The notes beneath the pieces are model-generated. The model was not told the origin of the DNA. It saw only the letters and a program-made list of their open reading frames with translations, and searched no databases. Below are positions 1 to 5,882 of a stretch of DNA of 10,246 nt, one piece after another (the stretch's first letter is position 1; every line of letters starts with the position of its first letter). A program made the position numbers and the translations under genes. The stretch is from Bacteroidales bacterium UBA3663 (lineage in GTDB: Bacteria > Bacteroidota > Bacteroidia > Bacteroidales > UBA3663): contig DFJU01000070.1 of NCBI GenBank assembly GCA_002373755.1, positions 1-10,246 on the forward strand, given 5' to 3'.

Positions 1-2
1 TC

Positions 3-380
3 TATGATGATTCCCGCACATGGCATATATGGGAATCCTTGCAGGGCGTGAATGCCGGATATTGGGTCGTCAACGAAGATAGTGAGGTGATGGGGGGCTG
101 TGGTTTCTATCCAACAGAAGGCTTGCCTGAAGGGTATGCAGAACTGGTAAAATTCTATCTTTCCCCGAAAGCTCGTGGGAAGGGGTATGGCTCAAAACTT
201 TTCTCACTGGTCATCAATGAAGCACGGAAAGCAGGCTATACACATCTCTACATTGAGTCTTTCCCGGAGTTTGCCGATGCAGTGAAGATGTATGCCCGTC
301 ATGGTTTTGTGAAACTGCCTTCTCGCCTTGGTCATTCAGGCCATACGGCAACTACAATTCACATGGTATTATCTCTATGA
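3..380 (+). CDS. GNAT family N-acetyltransferase, 5'-truncated by the window edge
   Basis: The frame is open from base 3, with no stop before TGA at 378-380, so the N-terminus lies outside the window. The TTG at base 39 is probably internal. The visible 125 residues cover most of a GNAT fold: a beta strand with GGCGFYPTEGLPEGYAEL, the acetyl-CoA pyrophosphate-binding loop ARGKGYG, the helix after it, and a C-terminal YARHGF motif typical of the last strand and helix. Such proteins transfer an acetyl group from acetyl-CoA to a small molecule or protein amine in the cytoplasm. The substrate cannot be read from the sequence. It resembles the roughly 150-160-residue stand-alone GNATs common in gut bacteria. 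It has no visible operon partner on its 3' side. Confidence 0.85.
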   Translation, partial: YDDSRTWHIWESLQGVNAGYWVVNEDSEVMGGCGFYPTEGLPEGYAELVKFYLSPKARGKGYGSKLFSLVINEARKAGYTHLYIESFPEFADAVKMYARHGFVKLPSRLGHSGHTATTIHMVLSL

Positions 381-817
381 CAAACTTCGAAACATTATCT
401 AAATTTCTTCCGTAAAACACGTTTATCGTTGCCATGAGCGTGTAAAAACGCGCAGAATGTGATGGATTTAAGGTGCCAGTGCTTTACACTAACTCTGTAA
501 GTAACTGATACTCAGTGCCGGCTCGCCGCCGCCAAGGCAGCTGTTGAAGAATGATTCTCCAATCTGATACTTTCTAAATACATGATCTGGGGCGACTTGA
601 CTGTTGAAGTCTGGTCACCCCATTATTTGGGGGGCAAAAGTCGCGTAGCGCGTATGTGTTGCCGATTTGACGAAGGTTTTGCGGCTTGTTTCGTTGAAAA
701 TATTTGGTCATTTCTTGGCCAATTATTTTTTTTCATCGTACTTTGCGGCTTCGATGGCATTGGACGTCATAAAAACAGAAACATCCGAACTTAACAAAAC
801 CGTTTTTTCAAAATTTT
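381..817. other. Intergenic region upstream of the pectate lyase
   Basis: This 437-base stretch has no convincing gene. Overlapping short reading frames at 582-794 and 667-891 have unlikely composition and the second runs into the lyase start. The stretch holds a foldable element around 592-644 (listed separately) and a T-rich stretch at 722-733. A weak promoter-like ACTTTG lies at 740-745, with TTGG at 714-717, but it fits the Bacteroidota consensus poorly. Transcription of the lyase gene must start somewhere here, but I cannot place the start with confidence. Confidence 0.5.
592..644 (+). promoter_or_regulatory. Possible structured leader element (nested and alternative stems)
   Basis: GCGACTT (592-598) is the exact complement of AAGTCGC (638-644) and would close a domain. 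Inside it, CCCCA (618-622) and TGGGG (628-632) form a hairpin with a 5-base loop. GACTT (594-598) can instead pair with AAGTC (607-611), which would break the outer stem. The nine bases CTGTTGAAG occur at 541-549 and again at 601-609. It lies about 175 bases before the pectate lyase start. Whether it is transcribed, or regulates that gene, is inference. Confidence 0.25.
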
Positions 818-2236
818 ATGAAACACAGCAAATCCATCTTTGCAGCAATTTGCCTTGCAATGGCAAGCGTCATCGTTCAGGCACAGAGTGAAAGGCCGTT
901 GGCGTTCCCCACAGCCGAGGGCTACGGCAAATACACCGTCGGCGGTCGTGGCGGCCGCGTCTTCGAAGTCACTACGTTGGTCGATAGTGGTCCCGGAAGT
1001 CTGCGCGAAGCAGTCGAGGCCGAGGGTCCGCGCACGGTCGTCTTCCGCGTGTCGGGCACAATCTCATTGGCCAAGAAACTGATTGTCCGCAACCCATATC
1101 TCACCATCGCGGGCCAGACGGCACCTGGCGACGGCATCTGTCTGCGCGGCTATCCATTGAACATAAATGCCGACCAGGTCATCGTGCGCTACATCCGTGT
1201 GCGCATGGGCGACGAGACCGGCATCGAAGATGACGCCGTCACTGCCCGCAACCACAAGAACATCATCCTCGACCATATTTCGGCCTCGTGGAGTGTCGAT
1301 GAGACGATGTCGGTCTATCACTGCGACAGCCTCACCGTGCAGTGGTGCCTCGTCAGCGAGAGCCTTTTCGCCTCCAATCATGCCAAGGGCGCGCATGGCT
1401 TCGGCGGCATCTGGGGCTCGAACAACGGCAGCTACCACCACAACCTCATCGCCTGTCACTCCAGCCGCAACCCGCGTTTCGCCGGCGGCTCCGGCTACGT
1501 GGATTTCCGCAACAACGTCATCTACAACTGGGGCTACAACAGCATCTACGGCGGCGGCGCGCTCCACAAGAACGGAGCCGACCCCAACTTCCCCTACCGC
1601 CACACCGACGTGAACATGGTCAACAACTATTTCAAGCCGGGTCCGGCAACGGTGACGGGCGAGGTGCATCACCGCATCACCAATCCGTCGTGGTCCAACG
1701 GTGACTGCGGCCACTGGTTCATCGACGGCAATGTGATGGTTGGCAGCGACAGCGTTACGGCCGACAACTGGCTCGGCGTGCATCCCAACTCGAAGCTGCC
1801 CGAGGTGATGGACAGCATCCGTCGCCGCGAACCTTGGCCTGCGATGCCCATCGTACAGCAATCGGCCGCCGATGCCTATGCGCTGGTCTTGGCCAATGCC
1901 GGTGCCACGCTTCCCCGTCGCGATGTGGTCGATGAGCGAGTTGTGGCCGATGCAAAAAGCGGCGTGGCCTCTTTCGAGGGCGCAGGCTACAAGAAGAAGC
2001 ACAACATGGCCGACAAGTCGGTCAAGAGCGGCATCATCGACACGCAGAGCGAGGTGGGCGGTTGGCCGGAACTGAAATCCGCTCCCGCTCCGGCCGACAG
2101 CGACCACGACGGTATGCCCGACGCTTGGGAACGCGAGCATGGCCTGAATCCGAACCTTGCCGCCGACGGCGCGCAGCTTTCGTCCGACGGCATTTACACG
2201 AATCTGGAGGTCTATCTGAATTCGTTGGCGAAGTAA
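818..2236 (+). CDS. Secreted pectate lyase, PL1-like parallel beta-helix
   Basis: The 472-residue product probably cleaves polygalacturonate (pectin) by beta-elimination outside the cytoplasm. Residues 1-22 are a signal peptide: KHSK, a hydrophobic core, then VQA. The mature N-terminus, LAFPTAEGYGKYTVGGRGG (28-46), is typical of Bacteroidales PL1 lyases. Further PL1 signs are LTIAGQTAPGDGI (95-107), DHISASWSVDE (152-162; likely Ca2+-binding acidic residues) and SRNPRF followed by DFRNNVIYNWG (216-239), which matches the R-x-P-x-x-R...NN pattern with the catalytic arginine. The C-terminus, DSDHDGMPDAWE (427-438), resembles a calcium-binding thrombospondin type 3 repeat. The ATG at 818 gives a proper signal peptide. 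No terminator follows: the next gene starts 49 bases on. The last ~100 bases recur at 4580-4682. A polysaccharide-utilisation partner (SusC/SusD) is not visible. The family call is firm; the exact substrate is inferred. Confidence 0.93.
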   Translation: MKHSKSIFAAICLAMASVIVQAQSERPLAFPTAEGYGKYTVGGRGGRVFEVTTLVDSGPGSLREAVEAEGPRTVVFRVSGTISLAKKLIVRNPYLTIAGQTAPGDGICLRGYPLNINADQVIVRYIRVRMGDETGIEDDAVTARNHKNIILDHISASWSVDETMSVYHCDSLTVQWCLVSESLFASNHAKGAHGFGGIWGSNNGSYHHNLIACHSSRNPRFAGGSGYVDFRNNVIYNWGYNSIYGGGALHKNGADPNFPYRHTDVNMVNNYFKPGPATVTGEVHHRITNPSWSNGDCGHWFIDGNVMVGSDSVTADNWLGVHPNSKLPEVMDSIRRREPWPAMPIVQQSAADAYALVLANAGATLPRRDVVDERVVADAKSGVASFEGAGYKKKHNMADKSVKSGIIDTQSEVGGWPELKSAPAPADSDHDGMPDAWEREHGLNPNLAADGAQLSSDGIYTNLEVYLNSLAK

Positions 2237-2285
2237 TTGGGGATATAGGTATGTCTTAAAATGTATTGATTATCACAACAATACA

Positions 2286-3536
2286 ATGGAAAACCAGCAA
2301 TATCAAAAAATGTACACAAGATGTTCGCGTTTGAGCATCTTGTGTTATATTGTTTCTTTTGTCTTGCCGGTGTATTCAACTCATTTAGACGAAGTTCAAT
2401 TTGGGCAAGGAATTTGGATGTTCCTTTTCGGATGGTTTGTTATTTTTCATCGCCTATTTTTTGTCTGGCTTTCCAATCCAATTTTCATCATTTTGCATTG
2501 TAAAGTGTTGCTGAAGAATAAACGAAACGAGGATTTCGTTTCGTCGCTCGGCATGAGAATCGCGGCATACTTGTCGGTATTCTTCGGCATTTTGTTTTTC
2601 CTTGTCGGAGAGATAATTGAAAATGAGGGAGGTTGTGTTCTTCCCATAAAGGCTTTTCACATCGGTTATTGGATGTGGGAGGTTTCAATGATCTTGTTGG
2701 CGGTTGCCTTAATGGCTAAAAGTGTGGAACAAACCATAGCATATCGGATTGTGGGTTGGTACTTGCGCGTGGCGAGTCGAATTTCTTTTATAAAGAAACT
2801 GTTGGTTGCAGTGTCGGTCGCTGTCGTCTTGGAACTTTTCGCATTACGTGGTTTTTTAGAATCGAATCTTCCCGAAGGAACTCTTTCTGGCATTGAAATG
2901 AACGGCTCTTATCAGACTTGCGAGAGGATTCGTTTGTCGTTCATGGCCGATGATAAGGTGGTCGCAACCATTTCGTCTGTGGATTTCGTCGGTCATTTCA
3001 CCAAAGACGTCAATGGCCGCTATTCTTATAAGCCACCTTATATCTTCATTGAATGGGACGGTGTTGTTGACATGAAATACATATATTTTGATTCTGTAGA
3101 AAAAAGAATGATTATGTATGGTGCGGACAAAACTTATTATTTGGGACAACCAAAACGAGAGAATGTCGTCAATTATCCGATGTCCTACAACGAACGTGTG
3201 ATTATTCCTGATAATGATTATTGTGTAGTTGACCATGATTCACTGATTGATGGCTATGGGACGGATGCCCAACAATTGAGGTTGCCAGATGGATATAATC
3301 TTACCTATGCACAAATTCAAGAACGCCAAATCCGGAAAATTGGAGGATTGCACGAAGATGGAACGTTGCCTATCCTGTATCATCGGGAGAATCAGGTGCT
3401 CAATTATGAGGATGATTCGCTCATGATTGTCTTTTCCCGTCTTTGTTTTGAAACAGATGGCTCCAACCATTTGATTGGTCTAAAGGACTATTCTGTGATT
3501 CCGTTGATTGTATTTGACAAAAGGAAAATGAGATGA
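2286..3536 (+). CDS. Orphan multi-pass membrane protein with soluble C-terminal half
   Basis: I do not recognise this 416-residue protein. The N-terminal ~190 residues carry five or six hydrophobic segments, at roughly 15-30, 43-61, 63-76, 89-111, 126-144 and 170-188. The rest (about 190-416) is polar, rich in aromatic residues and beta-like, with no cysteine cluster or recognisable catalytic motif. It is most likely an inner-membrane protein with a C-terminal soluble domain. The ATG at 2286 is the first in frame; no Shine-Dalgarno is visible. The coding sequence is clearly AT-richer than the pectate lyase before it, which suggests a separate origin. It starts 49 bases after the lyase stop, could be co-transcribed with it, and ends six bases before a strong hairpin terminator. 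It converges on the minus-strand toxin gene. Function is unknown. Confidence 0.8.
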   Translation: MENQQYQKMYTRCSRLSILCYIVSFVLPVYSTHLDEVQFGQGIWMFLFGWFVIFHRLFFVWLSNPIFIILHCKVLLKNKRNEDFVSSLGMRIAAYLSVFFGILFFLVGEIIENEGGCVLPIKAFHIGYWMWEVSMILLAVALMAKSVEQTIAYRIVGWYLRVASRISFIKKLLVAVSVAVVLELFALRGFLESNLPEGTLSGIEMNGSYQTCERIRLSFMADDKVVATISSVDFVGHFTKDVNGRYSYKPPYIFIEWDGVVDMKYIYFDSVEKRMIMYGADKTYYLGQPKRENVVNYPMSYNERVIIPDNDYCVVDHDSLIDGYGTDAQQLRLPDGYNLTYAQIQERQIRKIGGLHEDGTLPILYHRENQVLNYEDDSLMIVFSRLCFETDGSNHLIGLKDYSVIPLIVFDKRKMR

Positions 3537-3576
3537 AAAAAGCAGCCGCTGTCGATGTGACGGCGGCTGCTTTTGT
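3537..3576. terminator. Bidirectional rho-independent terminator (copy 1)
   Basis: GCAGCCGC (3542-3549) pairs with GCGGCTGC (3563-3570). A T-G wobble and GTC/GAC extend the stem to 12 pairs around the loop GATGT (3554-3558). Five A precede the stem and TTTT follows, so it can work in both directions. It serves the membrane protein gene (plus) and the toxin gene (minus). A near-identical copy lies at 4462-4499. Confidence 0.85.
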
Positions 3577-3604
3577 GTTGAATGAGATGGCTGGAATGCT
3601 GAAA

Positions 3605-4219
3605 TTATTCTTCGCTGACGTTCAGTTTCAGCAGGTCGAAATACATGAGGCGAGTGTGTAAAGGTAAATGTCCTATGCCGATGCCCATGTATTTTGCTTC
3701 CAATCGTTCATCTTCAATAAGATAATGGAATCCGTTTTTCGCGTAGTAATGAAGCGTTTCAGGTCGGTTCAACGCATCGACGATAAGGAAACGGCAACCA
3801 GTGCGATTGTTGGTACGGAAAAGAACTTTGATAAAATCCATAATGGCTGTACCGTAACCTTTCCCTGCAAAATCACGGTTCGTACCAAGACGGCCAATGA
3901 GTACCGCAGGAAATCGTTTCAATGTTTTGTCCCGCAAATCGGTGTCATCGAGGAACTGCTCCTTGTATTCGTCCGTGATGCGGTTGGTCAGGCGGATGCT
4001 GTCGTTTGAGAGAGAAAATGCGGAGACAATGGTGTCGGGTTGATTTTTCAGACAGAAGAGATACGTTTTGCCGAGCAATCGTTGCTGATTTGTCAAACAA
4101 TCTTTGGCGAAAAATTCATCCAAATCGTCTTCTCCACATTTGAATGGCTTGCAATTCGCCAATTTTTCTGCCGACACGCGAACAAGGTCGCATTGCCTGA
4201 GCAGTTCTTCAATGGTCAT
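3605..4219 (-). CDS. GNAT-family toxin-like acetyltransferase (TacT-like)
   Basis: The 204-residue product resembles the GNAT toxins of type II toxin-antitoxin systems (TacT/AtaT group), which acetylate aminoacyl-tRNA with acetyl-CoA and so block translation. Visible hallmarks are FKCGEDDLDEFF near the N-terminus (26-37), a strand-loop with VLIGRLGTNRDFAGKGYG (106-123) that forms the acetyl-CoA site, and YYAKNGF (158-164), which supplies the usual catalytic-region tyrosine of this group. The start ATG at 4217-4219 overlaps the stop of the small upstream gene (ATGA), the layout expected of translationally coupled toxin-antitoxin genes. It is somewhat longer than typical TacT (about 160-175 residues) because of an insert around residues 75-103. 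An ordinary protein or metabolite acetyltransferase is possible, but the context makes a toxin more likely. Confidence 0.8.
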   Translation of the reverse strand: MTIEELLRQCDLVRVSAEKLANCKPFKCGEDDLDEFFAKDCLTNQQRLLGKTYLFCLKNQPDTIVSAFSLSNDSIRLTNRITDEYKEQFLDDTDLRDKTLKRFPAVLIGRLGTNRDFAGKGYGTAIMDFIKVLFRTNNRTGCRFLIVDALNRPETLHYYAKNGFHYLIEDERLEAKYMGIGIGHLPLHTRLMYFDLLKLNVSEE

Positions 4220-4374
4220 AGTGTGTTGCAGGTTTTTAGGAATTCGGACACAATTTTCGCCTCTCGCCGGTAATCCTGCGTACCTGGATTTTTTTCTGTG
4301 CGTGCTGCTTCCGCCTCAAATGTCTTGGCCGTTTTGCCGTGCAGCGTTGGGATGATTCTGATTGCTGTTGCCAT
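4216..4374 (-). CDS. Small antitoxin-like protein, 52 residues
   Basis: Starting at ATG (4372-4374), the minus strand encodes 52 residues: MATAIRIIPTLHGKTAKTFE, then EAEAARTEKNPG, and a C-terminal REAKIVSEFLKTCNTL. It ends at TGA 4216-4218, overlapping the toxin ATG by four bases. The N-terminus could be a short DNA-binding strand and helix, and the amphipathic C-terminal helix could wrap the toxin; both are inference. The short start-to-stop overlap, the position just before a GNAT toxin and the promoter-like element 31 bases upstream support a real gene despite its size. Small proteins beginning MATAIR, with a similar layout, are familiar to me from Bacteroidales, but I name no family. It may also repress the shared promoter. 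Confidence 0.75.
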   Translation of the reverse strand: MATAIRIIPTLHGKTAKTFEAEAARTEKNPGTQDYRREAKIVSEFLKTCNTL

Positions 4375-4404
4375 AATTTTTTTGCCTTAAATGTTTTCTG
4401 CCTG

Positions 4405-4449
4405 CAAAGATACGGTTTTTTGAATCAATTTCGCTTTCCTTTCAGGAAA
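4405..4449 (-). promoter_or_regulatory. Promoter and possible operator of the toxin-antitoxin pair
   Basis: On the minus strand TATCTTTG (4412 down to 4405) matches the Bacteroidota -7 consensus TAnnTTTG exactly and lies 31 bases before the antitoxin ATG. The -33 TTTG is not clear. In its place lies a dyad, TTTCCT-TTC-AGGAAA (4435-4449), a plausible binding site for the antitoxin or toxin-antitoxin complex. Confidence 0.6.
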
Positions 4450-4461
4450 TATTCAAAAACG

Positions 4462-4499
4462 AAAGCAGCCGCTGTCGATGTGACGGCGGCTGTTTTTGT
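4462..4499. terminator. Hairpin terminator (copy 2)
   Basis: Bases 4462-4492 are identical to 3539-3569, and the following bases differ by one substitution, so the 12-pair stem with loop GATGT is kept. A run of five T follows on the plus strand. On the minus strand the tail is weaker (TTTCG). It sits between the toxin-antitoxin promoter and a minus-strand coding tail ending at 4515, which it may have served. Confidence 0.75.
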
Positions 4500-4514
4500 T
4501 ATAGTAGGGAAAAC

Positions 4515-4570
4515 TTAATTTCCATTCTTGTACTCTTCCCAATCCACGCCACGGCGACGGGACAGAAGAG
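4515..4570 (-). pseudogene. Possible 3' remnant of an unknown minus-strand gene
   Basis: Reading the minus strand into TAA at 4515-4517 gives a protein-like tail, LLSRRRGVDWEEYKNGN, followed about 20 bases later by terminator copy 2. Just beyond 4570 the same frame runs into the antisense of the pectate lyase fragment, so the gene seems cut there. I do not recognise the protein. The evidence is short and circumstantial. Confidence 0.25.
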
Positions 4571-4579
4571 GAAACGCCT

Positions 4580-4675
4580 GGCCTGAATCCGAATCTTGCG
4601 TCCGACGGTGCGCTGCTTTCGTCCGACGGCATGTACACGAATCTGGAGGTCTATCTGAATTCGTTGGCGAAGTAA
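4580..4675 (+). pseudogene. 3' fragment of a second pectate lyase copy
   Basis: This stretch encodes GLNPNLASDGALLSSDGMYT, then NLEVYLNSLAK and a stop at 4673-4675. It matches the last 31 residues of the intact lyase (ending at 2236) with a few changes. Identity is exact for 49 bases, 2195-2243 against 4634-4682, including seven bases past the stop. Upstream of about 4575 the similarity ends abruptly; there is no start codon, signal peptide or beta-helix. It is the end of a paralogous or duplicated lyase gene, with its own terminator at 4699-4740. Confidence 0.85.
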
Positions 4676-4860
4676 TTGGGGACATAAATATACAGAAAAC
4701 GACTCCTCTCGATTTTATTCGGGCGGGGTCGTATTTTTTTATGTGCGGACAATTGGCAAGAGCAAGGAGTTGTGATGCACTTCTGTGTTCTGCGGTTTGT
4801 GAAACATTTTTTTCGACCCAATAAGTGACGGATTGCGCCTTTTTTGAAAATTTCTATCAT
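4676..4860. other. Intergenic region between the lyase fragment and the leader promoter
   Basis: Apart from the terminator at 4699-4740 I see no gene or strong signal here. A T-rich tract (4806-4813) and a second near 4840-4845 precede the promoter-like element at 4861. Confidence 0.5.
4699..4740 (+). terminator. Rho-independent terminator after the lyase fragment
   Basis: ACGACTCC (4699-4706) pairs with GGGGTCGT (4725-4732) with one wobble, and CTCGA/TCGGG extends the stem inwards. Seven T (4734-4740) follow after one A. It lies 23 bases beyond the fragment's stop, and the intact lyase gene lacks an equivalent. Confidence 0.8.
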
Positions 4861-4868
4861 TATCTTTG
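4861..4868 (+). promoter_or_regulatory. Promoter -7 element for the leader/operon
   Basis: TATCTTTG matches the Bacteroidota -7 consensus TAnnTTTG exactly. A TTTG lies at 4843-4846, closer (14 bases) than the usual -33 spacing, so that element is uncertain. Transcription from here would start near 4875 and read the structured leader into the gene at 5256. Confidence 0.5.
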
Positions 4869-4911
4869 GCTATATATAAATAATTTGCAAACTTTGCGAT
4901 GCCAATCTGTG

Positions 4912-5253
4912 CTTATGTTTTGAGAACATAAGGCATGGGTGGCAGACATATCAAAAGACGTCAATGCGCGTCTTATCTTAGACTATTACGAATCTGGACA
5001 ATTCGAACCATGAGGTCAGAGATAAGGCAACAGGACGTCCACTCGATGTATTGTGTCCGATGCGTTGTCTTTCAACCATTGGGCTATATACAGTCCGATG
5101 TGGGCTCTGTGTTGCTTATCCTAACCTCAGAAGGCAGTCCAGAGCCCGTAATAGTGGGATAAGCACGACATGAGTGCCCACGTCTCTTTTTATGCCTGTT
5201 TGTTCCATATCTAATCACTATTGCGGCGGGCACCCCAATATTACAGGCATAAA
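4912..5253 (+). ncRNA. Highly structured leader or non-coding RNA candidate
   Basis: Nearly the whole stretch can pair. Stems in order: CTTATGTT/AACATAAG (4912-4919 with 4925-4932); AAGACG/CGTCTT (4955-4960, 4969-4974); CTTATCT/AGATAAG (4972-4978, 5020-5026), which encloses CGAAT/ATTCG (4989-4993, 5001-5005); GGCAAC/GTTGTC (5026-5031, 5064-5069); CCAT plus GGGCT with AGTCC plus ATG (5076-5100). GTGGGC/GCCCAC (5100-5105, 5176-5181) encloses GCTTATCC/GGATAAGC (5114-5121, 5157-5164). GGGCTCT/AGAGCCC (5102-5108, 5141-5147) crosses the last stem. TTTATGCCTGT/ACAGGCATAAA (5189-5199, 5243-5253) ends two bases before the ATG at 5256. No reading frame here looks coding. I do not see the conserved blocks of tmRNA or RNase P RNA. 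It may be an independent RNA (for example 6S-like) or a 5' regulatory leader of the operon. Confidence 0.55.
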
Positions 5254-5255
5254 CC

Positions 5256-5879
5256 ATGGGATACGAAGATGATGATTACCACGTTTTTGTAGAGGCGAAG
5301 CCCATTGCAAAAACGAAATCCAATTCAAAACCAGATACAAATACCAATATCGGCAAAGCCCCCATACCCGGGAATTACACCTCTCTATATGGAGAGTTGT
5401 GCGCGAAATGTGACCCTGCAAATTTCATGGATCCATATGATGCTGAGAAAGTTGAAATCAGCAACGAGATTTATCATCAAGTTTTGGAGCTCGAAGCGGA
5501 CGAGGAAGAACTGATTGCATTGCGTAATCGGGCAATCCAGCAATTGGGAATCCGGATTGCAACACAAAAACTCTACGAGGAACTTATCGACTATTGTAAC
5601 CCCAAAAACTTTACAGGGAAAAGATACGATAGTGAGCTACTTTCCATAGCCAATAAAGTATTTCCACAAATCCTTGAAAACGCAGACAACATTGTCGCAC
5701 TTGAAAGAATTGCCGATTCTACAGTTCGTTTACGGGAAATTATTAGGCCAATCAGGAAACAAGAAGAGGAACGAAAGAGACAAGAATATATGGAAGTGAA
5801 TATCGATATATTATTGGCAGTCATAGCCATTATTATCATAATGGTTTTCTCTGCAATTGCAATCAAAAATAAAATCTAA
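5256..5879 (+). CDS. Unknown membrane-anchored protein with two J-like repeats
   Basis: I do not recognise this 207-residue protein by name. Residues 1-40 are polar and low in complexity. Two tandem repeats follow: LYGELCAKCDPANF... to QQLGI (44-99) and LYEELIDYCNPKNF... (107 to about 160). Each has the helix-loop-helix look of a J domain, but the HPD tripeptide is replaced by CDP and CNP. A charged stretch (EEERKRQE) precedes a single C-terminal membrane segment (about 183-203), with a lysine-containing tail, so it is probably tail-anchored with the repeats in the cytoplasm. The third operon gene carries the same repeat with HPD. It is the first gene of a five-gene operon; only three bases separate it from the next. 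The ATG at 5256 follows an 11-pair inverted repeat that could mask it. Confidence 0.8.
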   Translation: MGYEDDDYHVFVEAKPIAKTKSNSKPDTNTNIGKAPIPGNYTSLYGELCAKCDPANFMDPYDAEKVEISNEIYHQVLELEADEEELIALRNRAIQQLGIRIATQKLYEELIDYCNPKNFTGKRYDSELLSIANKVFPQILENADNIVALERIADSTVRLREIIRPIRKQEEERKRQEYMEVNIDILLAVIAIIIIMVFSAIAIKNKI

Positions 5880-5882
5880 CTT

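Noticed and set aside
582..891. Two overlapping short open frames before the pectate lyase
   Set aside because: No recognisable protein character; one overlaps the lyase signal peptide in another frame, and the region holds the foldable element.
1064..2140. Long minus-strand open frame (about 358 codons) opposite the pectate lyase
   Set aside because: It is an antisense shadow of a GC-rich gene: valine, alanine and arginine-rich with no domain, while the plus frame has a signal peptide and PL1 motifs.
818..4675. CRISPR array or insertion sequence explaining the repeats
   Set aside because: The repeats are two copies each, at gene ends, with no regular spacers, transposase or terminal inverted repeats.
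4985..5017. tRNA T-loop-like bases (GGTTCGAAT on the minus strand)
   Set aside because: The flanks do not form a T-stem, and no acceptor, D or anticodon arms can be placed.
4935..5162. 75-codon open frame inside the structured leader
   Set aside because: It is basic and low in protein-like patterns, and it overlaps at least eight paired stems, which explain the sequence better.
4912..5253. tmRNA or RNase P RNA identity for the structured region
   Set aside because: I see no tag reading frame with an ALAA-like end, no tRNA-like end, and no conserved RNase P core blocks. A covariance search could reverse this.
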